Source: Rapana venosa
Lineage: Eukaryota > Mollusca > Gastropoda > Neogastropoda > Muricidae
Assembly (NCBI GenBank): GCA_028751875.1
Contig: CM054144.1
Span: 15,880,802 to 15,944,801, forward strand
Reading direction: 5' to 3'
DNA: 64,000 bases
The notes beneath the pieces are model-generated. The model was not told where the DNA came from, did not search any database, and saw nothing but the letters and a program-made list of their open reading frames with translations. A program made the position numbers and the translations under genes. Shown piece after piece: positions 52,226 to 64,000 of the stretch (the first letter of the stretch is position 1; each line of letters starts with the position of its first letter).

Positions 52226-53414
52226 GAGAATAATGATAAAGAACAATCACAAAACCCTGATCCATACTAACAAAACATCAAATCAATTATAACTAGGTTA
52301 CCATTTCACCCATTCAAAAATTACATTAAATCCACTGGAAAACAAATTGAATACTTCCTATTAGAAAAAAGACCACCCCCCAAAAATGCTCACGGTTTGA
52401 TACTTTGATTGTTCATACGACATAATCATTGTAGGCTACACACAACAAAGAAGATAAGAACAAACACAACAAACACAGAAAAGACAGGAGAGGACAAAGA
52501 AGAATAAGGGTAGGAAAGCGAAAAAAAAAGAGAATAAAATCAGCAGTTTTGGGGGAGGGAGGGGGAAGGAGAGCAGAAACAGGGAGAAGGCTAGGAAAGG
52601 GGAGAGAAGAAGAAGAAGAAGAAGAAGGCAGGGTTGGTTTTTATTGGTAACGCGGGGGCGCGTGGTTTCCAAGCACTGGCACACCGTGGACTTGGCGGTG
52701 GTTCTCTCCCCTGCCATGACATTGACAGCCCCAGTCACACAGGTTATCAGCCCACCAAAGCTTCAACCACAATGCACTGGGACCCCCCCCCCCCCCCCCC
52801 CCCCCCCCCCCTTCCCTCCCCTGGACCCCCCCCCCTCCCCCATTTCCAAATCAGACTTCTTCCCTCCCCCCCCCCCCCTCTTCCATCTATACCTCAGTTC
52901 TGCTTTTTCTTCTTGAGTTTTGAAATAGTGGAGCTGCTGCTCCTCCTCCCCCCATTCTTTGTTGTTGTTGTTGCTGTTCTAACCCCTGTGTCCTAGTTTT
53001 TACTGTAGGTTCCCTGCTATTGTTCCTGCCTTGTGTGTCATACGCGCGCGCGTGTGTATGAGCCACAAATCCTCTTACTTTCCAGTAAAAAAGGGAGGAC
53101 TTGAAACTTTCTTCCTATTGTTTTCACTTCACCTTCTTGTTCTTCTTGTCACCATCCTCTTTACTTATCATTATTGCTGTCTCGTTTTTTCAAGTGTCCC
53201 TGTATTGTATCTCACACGCTGCTCGTCCCATCAGCAGCACACAGAGAAAACAACAACAATCACATATCTAGGGTCACCAAGCCACACGAAATCATCAATG
53301 CTGAGACACCATCTGGCCACCAACCAGGGAAGACTGTGCACGCTGAAAGGTCATTGTGTTGTGTTCATTATGGCCTGTTCTGATTTTATCATATGTAGAA
53401 ACCCACCTGTTCAG
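52226..53414. other. Intron DNA with purine-rich and C-rich tracts
   Basis: A/G-rich 52,440-52,625 with (GAA)n; C runs 52,783-52,812 and 52,826-52,880. No gene recognised. A Pro-rich frame over the C runs is an artefact. Confidence 0.5.
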
Positions 53415-53483
53415 CGCTTCGATTTGTTTGTTTTACAAGATTCAGCGCTATATAAATTCCATATATTATTATTATCATTATCA

Positions 53484-53537
<54 letters not shown>
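53415..53537 (+). mobile_element. ATT-tailed dispersed element
   Basis: AGCGCTTCGATTTGTTTGTT, AAGATTCAGCGCTATATAAA and TTCCATATATT, with an (ATT)n tail of about 75 bp. Confidence 0.8.
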
Positions 53538-53538
<1 letters not shown>

Positions 53539-54167
53539 AGCCCCTATTGATCACAACATTATCCTGGTCACAGTGACAGTCACTTTAGCAACAAGTCCAC
53601 CACGGTCAGACAGATTTTGTATTGAAGCAAGGTTGTGTCACCAAAAAACCGAGCATGGCCTTGACAGGTCAGCATGTAAACTTGTGACAGACCTGTCATA
53701 ATACACACTGTGACCGATGACTGCTCAGTTCTGGACAACTGTCGACTACAAGCCCTACACTATTCTTAAAGAACGCATACACTTATTGGATGATACAACA
53801 ATTATAAAGAAAGAATGATTACTCTAATCAAACTTAGCGACCAAATGACACACCAACTGTTTGACTGTTGATCAACTCCATGGGGTGGTGCTACCCCTTC
53901 AGAAGACATGACTGGTGCAACAGACCTACAGTGCTTGTAGAAGAATACAGAGCAACAAAAAAGTAGTCCGTTTTAAAAACCTGAAGAAGCACTCCCCTTT
54001 CCTCCTCATGAAACTACTAATGATAAGGACAAGTAGATAAAGAAATATCAGAGCCCAGGTAACCATTATCAACACTACTCCATCATTGCACGAATTTCTT
54101 TTTAAAGATTTAAATTAAAGAAAACAAACTATGAGTAGACTTTGGCGACAGCATTTGAGGTATTTAT

Positions 54168-54211
<44 letters not shown>

Positions 54212-54511
54212 GTGACTAACTCACTACAAGAATATTATACAATACAGGGCATTATAATGCGAAACGATGCGACAGGGTGCGCTGACTGTACACACGGAGT
54301 CACAAAGCAGCTTGCAGAGAGTCATGTTATTTTTATTTCTTTTTGTTTCAAAATCAGATGTAAAGAGAATCCACAAGGAAATGTTACAAAGATTAGTAAA
54401 CAGTCGTCATAGGGTTGAAAACAGTTATTGATTATCATTATCACTAACAATGGTAATTACCATGCAGTCGAACTAGCCGCACGAGTTTGATTATCTGAAT
54501 GGCGCTGTATA

Positions 54512-54592
<81 letters not shown>

Positions 54593-54764
54593 AAAATTCT
54601 ATTTATGACAAAGAGTGGAGCTAGGAAAAACAAGTGCAGGTAACCATTACAACTCCTTCATCATTGCAAGAATGCTTCCGAATTATAATTGCACTATATC
54701 ATGCTGTATTATGTTAAGTGTATTGTGTTACATAATGTCTATAAAAACAGTAAATTTCTCTCCA
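53538..54764. other. Intron DNA with (TG)n and (TATC)n
   Basis: Mostly unique. (TG)n 54,171-54,210, (TATC)n 54,513-54,592. No exon found. Confidence 0.6.
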
Positions 54765-55030
54765 AGAAATTTCGGCTGGCCTTTCCGGAATGAGTACATT
54801 TTTCTGTCCCTATTCTGTTAACGTTTACAACAAATTTTGTCAGGGACAACCAACGCTCTTGTCGCTGTTGGTTCTTTTACTAACACAAAGTGCACCTAAA
54901 ATCTAAGTATCTCTGAACCATATCCATGGTTTTGCCAAATGAGAGAGACAGAAGTATCTGGACTGTTCTCAGACTGGAACCACAGATCTCTTATTTCCTA
55001 GACACGCGCATGATCTTCTAGGCTACTGCA
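54765..55030 (-). mobile_element. SINE family B copy, diverged
   Basis: GGCTGGCCTTTCCGGAATGA, TTTGTCAGGGACAACCAACG and CTCTTGTCGCTGTTGGTTCT, with a degenerate head near 54,975-55,025. Confidence 0.6.
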
Positions 55031-55375
55031 GCACTGGTACAGCACTGTAGGACAACCTCTATGAATTAAGAAAGACATGTCTTACACGTAACGAAAACGC
55101 GCCAATGAAGTTTTGTTAATCTAACAACAAGTTGACACAGTACAGTAGTCAAGAGTAAACTTGTGTATTCTGTAACCTAATCAAAACGCGCCAGCACGCG
55201 AGAGACGGTGTTTTATCTTGGGTGGTGGGGAGGGAGGTTGGGGCGGAGCCATCAAAGGCCCATCAATAACACCAGGACATGGCAGTGGCTAATCTGGGCT
55301 GGATTTTGCAGATTAGCTCCGTCAATGGCCACCACCAGGACCCCAGGCTGAGCAGGGAGGAAGATAGAGGGCCGT

Positions 55376-56476
55376 GCTTGTATGGGACATGGTGTACAGC
55401 ACCCAGCTTGTATGGGACATGGTGCACAGCACCTAGCTTGTATGGGACATGGTGTACAGCACCCAGCTTGTATGGGACATGATGTACAGCACCCAGCTTG
55501 TATGGGACATCGTGTACAGCACCCAGCTTGTATGGGACATGGTGTACAGCACCCAGCTTGTATGGGACATGGTGTACAGCACCCAGCTTGTATGGGACAT
55601 GGTGTACAGCACCCAGCTTGTATGGGACATGGTGTACAGCACCCAGCTTGTATGGGACATGGTGTACAGCACCCAGCTTGTATGGGACATCGTGTACAGC
55701 ACCCAGCTTGTATGGGACATCGTGTACAGCACCCAGCTTGTATGGGACATGGTGTACAGCACCCAGCTTGTATGGGACATCGTGTACAGCACCCAGCTTG
55801 TATGGGACATCGTGTACAGCACCCAGCTTGTATGGGACATGGTGTACAGCACAGAGCTTGTATGGGACATGGTGTACAGCACAGAGCTTGTATGGGACAT
55901 GGTGTACAGCACCCAGCTTGTATGGGACATGGTGTACAGCACCCAGCTTGTATGGGACATGGTGTACAGCACCCAGCTTGTATGGGACATGGTGTACAGC
56001 ACCTAGCTTGTATGGGACATGGTGTACAGCACCCAGCTTGTATGGGACATGGTGTACAGCACAGAGCTTGTATGGGACATGGTGTACAGCACCCAGCTTG
56101 TATGGGACATGGTGTACAGCACCCAGCTTGTATGGGACATGGTGTACAGCACCAGCTTGTATGGGACATGGTGTACAGCACCCAGCTTGTATGGGACATG
56201 GTGTACAGCACCCAGCTTGTATGGACATGTGTACAGCACAGCTTGTATGGGACATGGTGTACAGCACCCAGCTTGTATGGGACATCGTGTACAGCACCCA
56301 GCTTGTATGGGACATCGTGTACAGCACAGAGCTTGTATGGGACATCGTGTACAGCACCCAGCTTGTATGGGACATCGTGTACAGCACAGAGCTTGTATGG
56401 GACATGGTGTACAGCACCCAGCTTGTATGGGACATCGTGTACAGCACCCAGCTTGTATGGGACATCGTGTACAGCA
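55376..56476 (+). repeat. 30-bp minisatellite, about 37 copies
   Basis: Unit CTTGTATGGGACATGGTGTA plus CAGCACCCAG. Copies differ mainly at two sites: ACATGGTG or ACATCGTG, and CACCCAG, CACAGAG or CACCTAG. Two shortened units (near 56,152 and 56,222-56,240) are the main length changes. The unit has no stop in any of the six frames, so reading frames of more than 400 codons appear on both strands. Confidence 0.97.
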
Positions 56477-56809
56477 CGTTTCTTACTAATGCCCCAAAAC
56501 GAATGTTTCGCAAACCCAAGCGTCACAGATCAACCTCTGTATATGTGTTCGGAAGTAGCTGGGCCCTTATGCTCGCTTAGACCCCTCCTCCCATACACTC
56601 CCCCCCCCCCCCCCACACACAGCAGTTCTGATCCAACATCTGCTTCTGCTTAATTTGCAGCAGCCCTCATGGATCTTCGCCATTGCAAGTACTTTACAAT
56701 AATTCATAACCAAACTGTGGTTGGATGATTTTTTTTCATCAATCTATAGAAACAAATAGACTCCCTTCGATATAAAACACAATTATGACTCCTTTCTTTC
56801 CAGTTTGAC

Positions 56810-57105
56810 GAGAAAATCGAACTGAATGTCGAAGTCCTTCGGATGAGAGTGTAAACCCAGGCCAAATGTGTGAATGCAGGCAGAACATCTTGAGCACACG
56901 TTAAAAGCCCCTTCCGCCCTTCGAAAAGAAGGGACCATTTTGGGCCCCTAGAAACAGATGATACAATGTAAAAAACGCATGCACACAGGCGTTGTTTTAG
57001 ATACCGTCCTCGAAGTCGGAATACGGACAAATGGTAGAAAAAAACCAGTTGCATACTCAAAAATCCCACTAATATTGGTGAACCTCGAAGCTCTAGCTGA
57101 GGAAC
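56810..57105 (+). mobile_element. SINE family A fragment joined to family D tail
   Basis: GTCCTTCGGATGAGAGTGTA, GAATGCAGGCAGAACATCTT and GAGCACACGTTAAAAG, then from about 56,985 GTTGTTTTAGATACCGTCCT, CGAAGTCGGAATACGGACAA and TTGGTGAACCTCGAAGCTCT. A C run follows. Confidence 0.75.
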
Positions 57106-57329
57106 ACCCCCCCCCCCCCCCACCCCTTCATCCCCCCAACAAAAAAAAGACAAAAAACGAAACAAAACACGACAAAAACAATAGCAAAAGCTGACTTGTT
57201 ACAACAGTTAAACAGTTCCCAGTTTGGCAGAAGGCCTTAGGCTGTGCTGAATGCACTCTCCACAGCAGCAGTGGCGTCACTGTCAGTTGCAGAAAAGGAC
57301 CAGTCAAGCAGTCCTTGGGATTAGGAATG

Positions 57330-57735
57330 AGGTGGAAGTCACAAGTTGACTCCTCCCTGACTCCTAGAGGAGTCGTTAGAGCAATGCACTGACATTTCCG
57401 GCAGTAGGTTGTGGACAAGCTGACCCTGGCCCAGCCCAGTGGTCCCCAGGTAGCAGACAATGTTCGTGTCGTCCATCCCACAGGCCACAGTAGACTTGTT
57501 CTTCCAGGAAAAGTGGATGGGGTTTTAACGTGTGTATAAGATTATGGCGTAGTTTCCCAACCAGAACCGTCATCCAACATTCTCATTCAGAGGATCTTCG
57601 GGGAAATGGAGTTTATATCAATTTTAACACTAGACGGAAGCCCTCTCCCTGATGGAGACTTGAACCCGCGTGCCCAGTCACCGTCAGATCTCGGTTACAC
57701 AGCTCTAGCCACGAGGCTGTTCTAGCCCCAGCAGC
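57330..57735 (-). mobile_element. SINE family F, second copy
   Basis: CTCCTCCCTGACTCCTAGAG, GTCGTTAGAGCAATGCACTG, GGACAAGCTGACCCTGGCCC and CAGGAAAAGTGGATGGGGTT; head GACTTGAACCCGCG (B box) and CTCTAGCCACGAGGCTGTTC (A box). Same order as 47,500-47,958. Confidence 0.75.
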
Positions 57736-58424
57736 CATGACTTCATTGTCAGCTGCGCAAAGTTAACCAGACAAATAACTCTCTCGATTTGTAAATAGGT
57801 CGACAACAGAGGGCGTTAAGTCAGGAAAATAGGTCATAGAATGTAAAATGAACAATTTGAAAAGCACTTTGAGGAACTATAGCTATGTCTTGGTGGGAAC
57901 AGAACACTTCTAGCGGCTTCTTCTCGGCACTTAGAAGTGATATTATCCGATAGCTGGTGTAGCACTTTTGTAGAGTATTCCCCAGTCACTATGTGTGTGA
58001 CCCTTTTCAAAAAAAAGTTCTGAGGATTTTACATCCCCAAAGACTCCAAGCTTGTTGGCCTGCAGACAGGACCGCCCTTGCCTTCTTTGGGGCTTATGTT
58101 TCCACTGCTGTGACTGCTGCTGGCTTTATCGGGGATTTTGAGTCAGGGGCAAGCTGAACCTGGCACAACAAGCAAGATACCCCCCCCCCCCCCCCCCCCC
58201 GACATGTCTTCTACACAGCGACTGCTTGGGCAAGAAACTCGGCTGCATCTGCTGAAAATCAATGCAGATGGTTTCGGGGCATCGTCAGTTGGGTCCGTTT
58301 TTAAAATCATGTTAAATAAGTTTTGCACCCAAATTGAATTTGTTCTCATTTCCAGGTCTTTGGTCAGAACGTTGTGAAATCTTCCACAAGAGATGCTCAG
58401 GGTGCTGGTTGTATGAGGGATAAC
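57736..58424. other. Intron DNA with poly-C run
   Basis: Unique DNA. C run of about 20 at 58,181-58,200. No gene recognised. Confidence 0.5.
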
Positions 58425-58535
58425 TGCTCTCTTGTCTGCCGTAACAAGAGTTTCTGACCATGGCAGTGGTGTCTTTGTCTGCCGTAACCAGAGTTTCTAA
58501 CCATGGCAGTGGTGTCTTTGTCTGCAGTGGTTTTT
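58425..58535 (+). repeat. Tandem duplication, unit about 56 bp
   Basis: CTTGTCTGCCGTAACAAGAG and TTTCTGACCATGGCAGTGGT are repeated once with a few changes, then a partial third. Confidence 0.8.
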
Positions 58536-58779
58536 GTTTTGTTGTCTACTGAATTTCTCGTTTTGAAGTATACAGAAGCTTCTCTCTTTTGAGCTTATCA
58601 AGATCTTATGTATGGCACCCATACTTCGCCTTTTTAGTGCACGAATATTGTGCCAACAAGGTGCTGACATTTCTCCACGTGGCGGAAATATGGCATTATT
58701 AAGTGTGATGAAGTTATAAAGAGGATGACTTATTCAGAAATATACCAATGAAGATATATTATGTGCATGTATTTGTCAA

Positions 58780-58968
58780 ATGTTGTCTGTGTAGCTACGA
58801 AATAAAGCCCTGGCACTATTACTATTATTATTATTATTATTATACTTATTATTATTATTATACTTACTATTGGGCAGAAAACAGTGGTATATGCAAGAAT
58901 CACACCATTGGTGAACCTTAGAGCTCTAGCCGAGGAAGGAGAAAAAAAATCGACTTATGAAACTCTCC

Positions 58969-58990
<22 letters not shown>
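58780..58990 (+). mobile_element. Retroelement 3' tail and family D tail
   Basis: ACGAAATAAAGCCCTGGCAC with (ATT)n, then CACACCATTGGTGAACCTTA and GAGCTCTAGCCGAGGAAGG, followed by (CAT)n 58,972-59,013. Confidence 0.6.
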
Positions 58991-59013
<23 letters not shown>

Positions 59014-59329
59014 GATGCAATGCAATGAAATTGAACTGAAAACAGCACAGTGCACATTGCAATACATTGAAAAAAAAAGTGTGCGCATGTTATTATTTCA
59101 GACTGTGTTCAATATCTTAATAGAACAGAATATTAATTTAATTGATTTGTCTCATACAACATGTTATAACAATTTTGGCTTATGTCAAAAAAATGCGTGC
59201 GCATGTGTGCGAATGTTTCCAATGTGTGTGTGTGTGTGTGTGTTTGTGTGTGTGCGCGCGCGAATGCATGGGTTTACTGGTGGCGCATGAACATTCTATT
59301 AGTGATTTTACTTGGATGAGTTTATGACT

Positions 59330-59482
59330 GGCTGATGTATTGCTGATTTGTGGGTGCTTTATATCGGATGGTGTGTATGTGTGATATTATGTTTACATGT
59401 TTATTGTTTTTATGTATGGCTCGTGACCTACTGGAATTCTCTGTCTCTATGATAATAAAGTTTTTGAATTGAATTGAATTGA
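59330..59482 (+). mobile_element. LINE 3' end
   Basis: ACTGGAATTCTCTGTCTCTA, TGATAATAAAGTTTTTGAAT and a (TGAAT)n tail. This form is typical of the 3' end of CR1/Jockey-type non-LTR elements. No ORF remains upstream. Confidence 0.55.
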
Positions 59483-59989
59483 CAATACAATGTGATGCAA
59501 CGCAAAGCGGTAGTGGGCCTCTAGCACAGTGTGGGTTCATGTAAAACACAGCTTTACGATATGGAGATCTCTGAACACAAAATAATCAGCATGACATTAT
59601 CACACTGTGGCACAGACCAATATCCACCCATCTGTTTGCAGACCAAATCTCTCTACTACTGCTTGCTGACCAATGGGCAAGTCGCCGTACAAGCCAAACT
59701 AAGGCAAGTGACCAGTACAGCCCGGACATACCCCTGCCTCTGTACAAGATACGACAGTGACCACAAAGCTGGACAAATCTTCCAAGTGCCAGAATACACG
59801 GTCCACACCTAATAAATTGAGACCACCATGGCTGTTTTCAGAATCAGCCAACCCCAATCCTGAGGTAAGCCCACAGAGCAGATTATCTGGCTGGCAACAT
59901 TTCGTCAAGGAAGAAAGGGGTGGGGGTTGAGGCGAAAGGGGAGGAGGATGAAGAGAAGAGGGAGGGGGTCCTCTCATAACTGAACGGCC

Positions 59990-60240
59990 TGGCTGAGGGA
60001 AGCATGGCGGAGCGGCTGGTCCAGCGGGGAATGTAAGCCGCCCGACGCCTGGCAGATCAAAAGCGGCGAAAGGCAGCGTGGCGGGCGACAGGGGCGGGCG
60101 GGGACGGCTCCTCTGTTTGCAGTCTGAGAGAGCGGTTCCGACGCTTATCTCCGGCCCCTGCATGCCGGCCTGTGGACCCCGTAGTCAGGACAGCTGGCCG
60201 CCTCCCCACGTGAGGTGACGGGGACTGACTGAGTGAGTGA
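59990..60240. other. GC- and CpG-rich island
   Basis: A sharp rise in GC and CpG, for example GGCGGGCGACAGGGGCGGGC and AGCCGCCCGACGCCTGGCAG. Repeat-free. It could be a promoter or enhancer of Xlox, but no initiator, exon or hexapeptide was identified. Confidence 0.35.
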
Positions 60241-61034
60241 GTGAGGAGGGGCTCTGTAGCCTACTGGTAGTTGTGAAGCCTGTCACCTCCTGTCTTCTTT
60301 TCCTTATTTATTTCTCGTCTGCTTCACTGAGCTAGAATGTATGTGACACTAAAATGGAAGCAAGATCTATAAACGTTTTTTCCCCTTGGCCATCTGTTCT
60401 AAAACGAGAAACTTTTTTGCTGAGCTAGACATGAAGTTGATTTAAGGAATGAAATGTGATGACCCAAGTAAAACTGTAACCATAGGCTTCATATCTAGTT
60501 GAATAAACAAATGGGGAGAGATGGAAGGAGGCGAGGATGTGTAGAAATGTCATCATATCCTCTGTTAGGGCCTAGTTGACTACATAAGCACACAATAATT
60601 GAAAATGAAACATTTCTAAAATAATAAATAATAAATTTCTAAACAAGAGTTAGATCTAGATCTACATCTGGAAGTTAAAAAGAGACATGATAAACAAATA
60701 GCTCGAGATATTTTGTTGTTGTTGAAAGAAATAAGGGCTAATAAAAGAAACTGCAACGCTGTATTTCTGGCTTGCCAAGATTAGAACAGTGTGTTCCATA
60801 GGCACTGAAACACTTCATATCTAATCACCCACCCTGTCCACCTCTTTGGCATGCTGTCTCACAGATGATGTTTCATGCAAGGACGTGTGCTATCTGTCCA
60901 GCTATATCTAATGGCGCTTTAAAGAATGGGATGTCGAATCAGATCAAATCTATAGTCAAAGACTATTATCTAAGTAGTGTTTTGTGAAATTCTGTAATAA
61001 CACGATCTGGTGCAAGTTGCTCCATCTCTCAGTT

Positions 61035-61301
61035 CTAGAATTCTGACTTGGGGCTAGATCTGGAGTTAATAGGATCTAGATCTAAGGACCTGGGGGTTTT
61101 GACTACTGCTGATTCTTTGGTCACTTTTACACCATTGGAACCAGGACCCACATATGACTGACTTTGATATACATTTTTATGTTTAGGATATTGCAATTGA
61201 GTAATACCAGATTTAAAAAAAATGTGGGCTGCCTCATCTTCTGTGACATTTCTGTCCTGCTGTTCCCACGCCGCTCGCCTCAATCTTTCCGCCCTAGTCA
61301 T
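61035..61301 (-). CDS. Unidentified reading frame, 88 codons
   Basis: Starts MTRAERLRRAAWEQQDRNVT, then EDEAAHIFF, and becomes less protein-like after a T run at 61,213-61,221. The charged helical first half looks like real coding sequence or a transposon remnant, but I recognise no family. It sits in an otherwise unique GC-richer block, 61,240-61,680. Confidence 0.2.
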   Translation of the reverse strand: MTRAERLRRAAWEQQDRNVTEDEAAHIFFKSGITQLQYPKHKNVYQSQSYVGPGSNGVKVTKESAVVKTPRSLDLDPINSRSSPKSEF

Positions 61302-61889
61302 ACCCAGATTCGCTATGTCGGTATCCTCAGGGTTGGAAGTCTACAGGGAGCCCAACAATGTCAGACCACCATGGAGTTACCATCCAGAGGGTCCTTGCAC
61401 TGCTGCCAGATCAATTCGGTGGTGTTCAGTGGTGCCTGTTCTGAGCTAACATATAAAGGACACTACCTACTGAGCCCCCTACTCACGACAGTATTAACTC
61501 AGTCGCGGAGCCAGATTGAGTGAAACAGCCACTCTGGGGGGCAACCCCCATAAAGTCCTCCAACGACCTTCTCCCGTGAACCTCCAACCCCAGCAGCCCG
61601 ACACAAACCCACCACAGGCACACAAGTGTTCGGTGAAACCGAATCTGAGTCACCGTGAGACCAGAACAACCAGCCACTGAATCAGAGGCAATTTTCTTTT
61701 ACTGCATGATGATCACTTGTGATGAGGATAACACAATGACGCTGCTATGGAAGTGCATGTGCTTTGAGCCTACTGGACAGGACTGTACTCTACGCTTCGT
61801 ATCATGATATATCCTGGCGTCAACCCCCAAATGATACAGACACCTGTAGTGTTGGCCAGGTAATTTGAGCAACACTCTCAAAATCGCAT

Positions 61890-62045
61890 CCTTAAAGTGG
61901 ATGAAGCTCGGCTGTGTGGTCCCGGCCTTCCTAATGAGCCCGCAACCACCTTACTCTGGTAAGAGGTCCGAGCCTGGAAAATTCCTTTGACTCTAATAGG
62001 ACTGGAACCCGTGACCTTGCAGTCCGTAATCTAAGGCGTTAAGTA
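61890..62045 (-). mobile_element. tRNA-like SINE head fragment
   Basis: GACTGGAACCCGTGACCTTG (reverse B box) and TAATCTAAGGCGTTAAG (reverse A box region). Family not assigned. Confidence 0.4.
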
Positions 62046-62463
62046 CAGCGGTTGGTTTGTATTACACGATTATAATGCAAGGTCTGCTTTAGAACCAGGG
62101 TTCACGTATTTATGGCGAGGAGTGAATGTTTTCCACTTCTCTGTGTAATAGATTTTCAGGGATGAAAAGTCTCCTCTTCAGAACTTGATTATCATTCTCC
62201 AAACTGCAGTGACATGGAAAGGAGGGAATCTTTGACTGTTCCTTTCTTCAAGATGATCTGCCTCTGGACTTTATCACCCGAACCACTGTCTTAGTCTGTT
62301 TAAACGTGGCCCAAAGCTGAAAATCATCAGGTCTTGTCTTAGTCACGAAGCGTCTTCTATTCATAGAACCTCCCGAATCATCCACCTCCTTGTGTAGTTA
62401 CCTGGAAAAACATGCCCTAATCCTTCCTCCCCCTTCTATCTCGGAGACCAATTACACCTAACC

Positions 62464-62585
62464 GGCGCAAGTCAGCCACACTCCCCAAGTCAGCCACACT
62501 CCCCAAGTCAGCCACACTTCCCAAGTCAGCCACACTCCCCAAGTCAGCCACACAAGTCAGCCACACTCCCCAAGTCAGCCACATT
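62464..62585 (+). repeat. 19-bp tandem repeat, about 6 copies
   Basis: CAAGTCAGCCACACTCCCC repeated head to tail, with one short unit. Confidence 0.95.
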
Positions 62586-62685
62586 CACTGTCTGGCATCA
62601 AACGGCTTTCATTGGCTTCCTTCCCTCAGACGTCACGGTCAAGCTTGGGGACCAAAACAGGGGTAGTGTTCTTGAATGGTGGTGG

Positions 62686-62850
62686 AGTGTGTGTGTGTGT
62701 GTGTGTGTGTGTGTTCTCTGTGTGTGTGTGTGTGTGTGTTGTGTGTTGGGGGATGGGGGGGGGGGGGGGGGAGCAGACCAGAAGGAATGAGCCGATATGG
62801 TGGGAGGGACGGAGGGTGGGAGGGAGGGAGGGAGGGAAGACGCCAGGCAG
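62686..62850 (+). repeat. (TG)n, poly-G and (GGGA)n
   Basis: (TG)n 62,688-62,746, G run 62,756-62,771, GGGAGGGAGGGAGGGA 62,817-62,836. Confidence 0.9.
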
Positions 62851-63160
62851 GCTTTAATTAAACGACCGGACAATTGTTCGTCCTTTCCGTGTAGCACTGG
62901 ACATTTTATTAATCTGCTGGAGACTTCAACACAGAGAGGAGGGGGTGGGGGTGGGTGGGAGATGACGGAGGTGGAAGTTATTGCTTCGGGGTGTCTAGAG
63001 TGCTGGAGAGGATTTAAAAAAAAAAGGAGAAAGGTGGAAGGGGGGTGGTTGAAGGGGAGGGGTGAGGGGGGGGGTTGGGAGGAAGGGCAAGCAAAATGAT
63101 TGTCCAACGCCTTGCTAGCTGTTTTATTTTGTGGCTTTAAGGCAGCAAAAGCAAACTGAC
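62845..63160. other. Candidate conserved non-coding element with homeodomain-type sites
   Basis: TTTAATTAAA at 62,853-62,862, TTTTATTAAT at 62,904-62,913 and TTTTATTTTG near 63,122. These TAAT-type cores lie in otherwise repeat-free sequence between G-rich tracts. Function inferred only from motif content. Confidence 0.3.
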
Positions 63161-63437
63161 AAGTTAAGACGGAAAAGGAGGGGGAGAGGGGAGGGAGGTG
63201 TTGGGGGTGGGGGTGGGGGGTGGGGGTAGGGGAGGAGGACAAGGGTGCAGGACAGGACTCGGGGAAAGCTGAATGTGTTGCGATGCTGGAAGGGCTGATT
63301 TGCGACACTGGAGATTGAGGAGGGATGAAAAGCAGCGTCAACAGAAATCACCCCGGCCGTTCAGTTACCGTTAGTGCCGGGGCAGTACTCTAAAAGGTCT
63401 CTTCCAACTCTGCCTAGATATATGGCATTTTTTTGCC

Positions 63438-64000
<563 letters not shown>

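Noticed and set aside
55252..56653. Reading frames of 360-424 codons on both strands
   Set aside because: They are translations of a 30-bp minisatellite that is open in all six frames. No splice context or non-repeat domain supports a gene.
59699..60163. 154-codon minus-strand frame over the GC-rich island
   Set aside because: No recognised motif, no hexapeptide, and openness is expected from high GC.
62598..63341. 247-codon minus-strand Pro/Ser-rich frame as a possible Xlox exon 1
   Set aside because: It has no hexapeptide. Its composition comes from G/A-rich low complexity and (TG)n on the plus strand.

Overview
The window is animal nuclear DNA and most likely lophotrochozoan, probably a gastropod mollusc. 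The evidence is a multi-exon gene with GT-AG introns, a ParaHox gene of the Xlox/Pdx type, many tRNA-headed SINEs, LINE fragments and abundant (TG)n, (TCTA)n and (TACT)n microsatellites. The taxon is inferred from general character, not from a search.

About 1,000 to 28,600 (+ strand): the C-terminal two thirds of a NEK1-type NIMA-related kinase. I could chain 21 exons by splice site and reading phase. They encode about 1,076 residues plus a stop: a basic coiled-coil region, a long low-complexity linker, the conserved MLRTC...PDL motif, an acidic Asp/Glu-rich block, and the conserved C-terminal fold ending at TAG 28,590-28,592. The kinase domain lies before the window. A 3' UTR of about 4.5 kb may run to an AATAAA at 33,131.

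About 33,100 to 36,200: intergenic, with SINE copies. About 36,230 to 38,108 (- strand): the last exon of an Xlox (Pdx1-type) homeobox gene, tail to tail with NEK1. It holds the full 60-residue homeodomain with the diagnostic His at homeodomain position 44. From 38,109 to 64,000 no hexapeptide exon was found, so this is probably a very long first intron or upstream DNA. It holds SINEs, a 30-bp minisatellite of about 37 copies open in all six frames, a diverged duplicate of a roughly 220-bp element, GC-rich islands, and a LINE reverse-transcriptase fragment at the right edge.

The most unusual feature is in NEK1. Several intronic tandem arrays are built from, or run exactly into, splice sites. 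A 46-bp array repeats the exon 1017 acceptor. A 24-bp, SINE-like array supplies the exon 3959 acceptor. A 59-bp unit repeats the end of exon 11413-11669 with its donor four times. An array of about 2.5 kb of TAG|GTGAGG-like units follows the exon 21012-21137 donor. The gene is therefore full of decoy splice sites.
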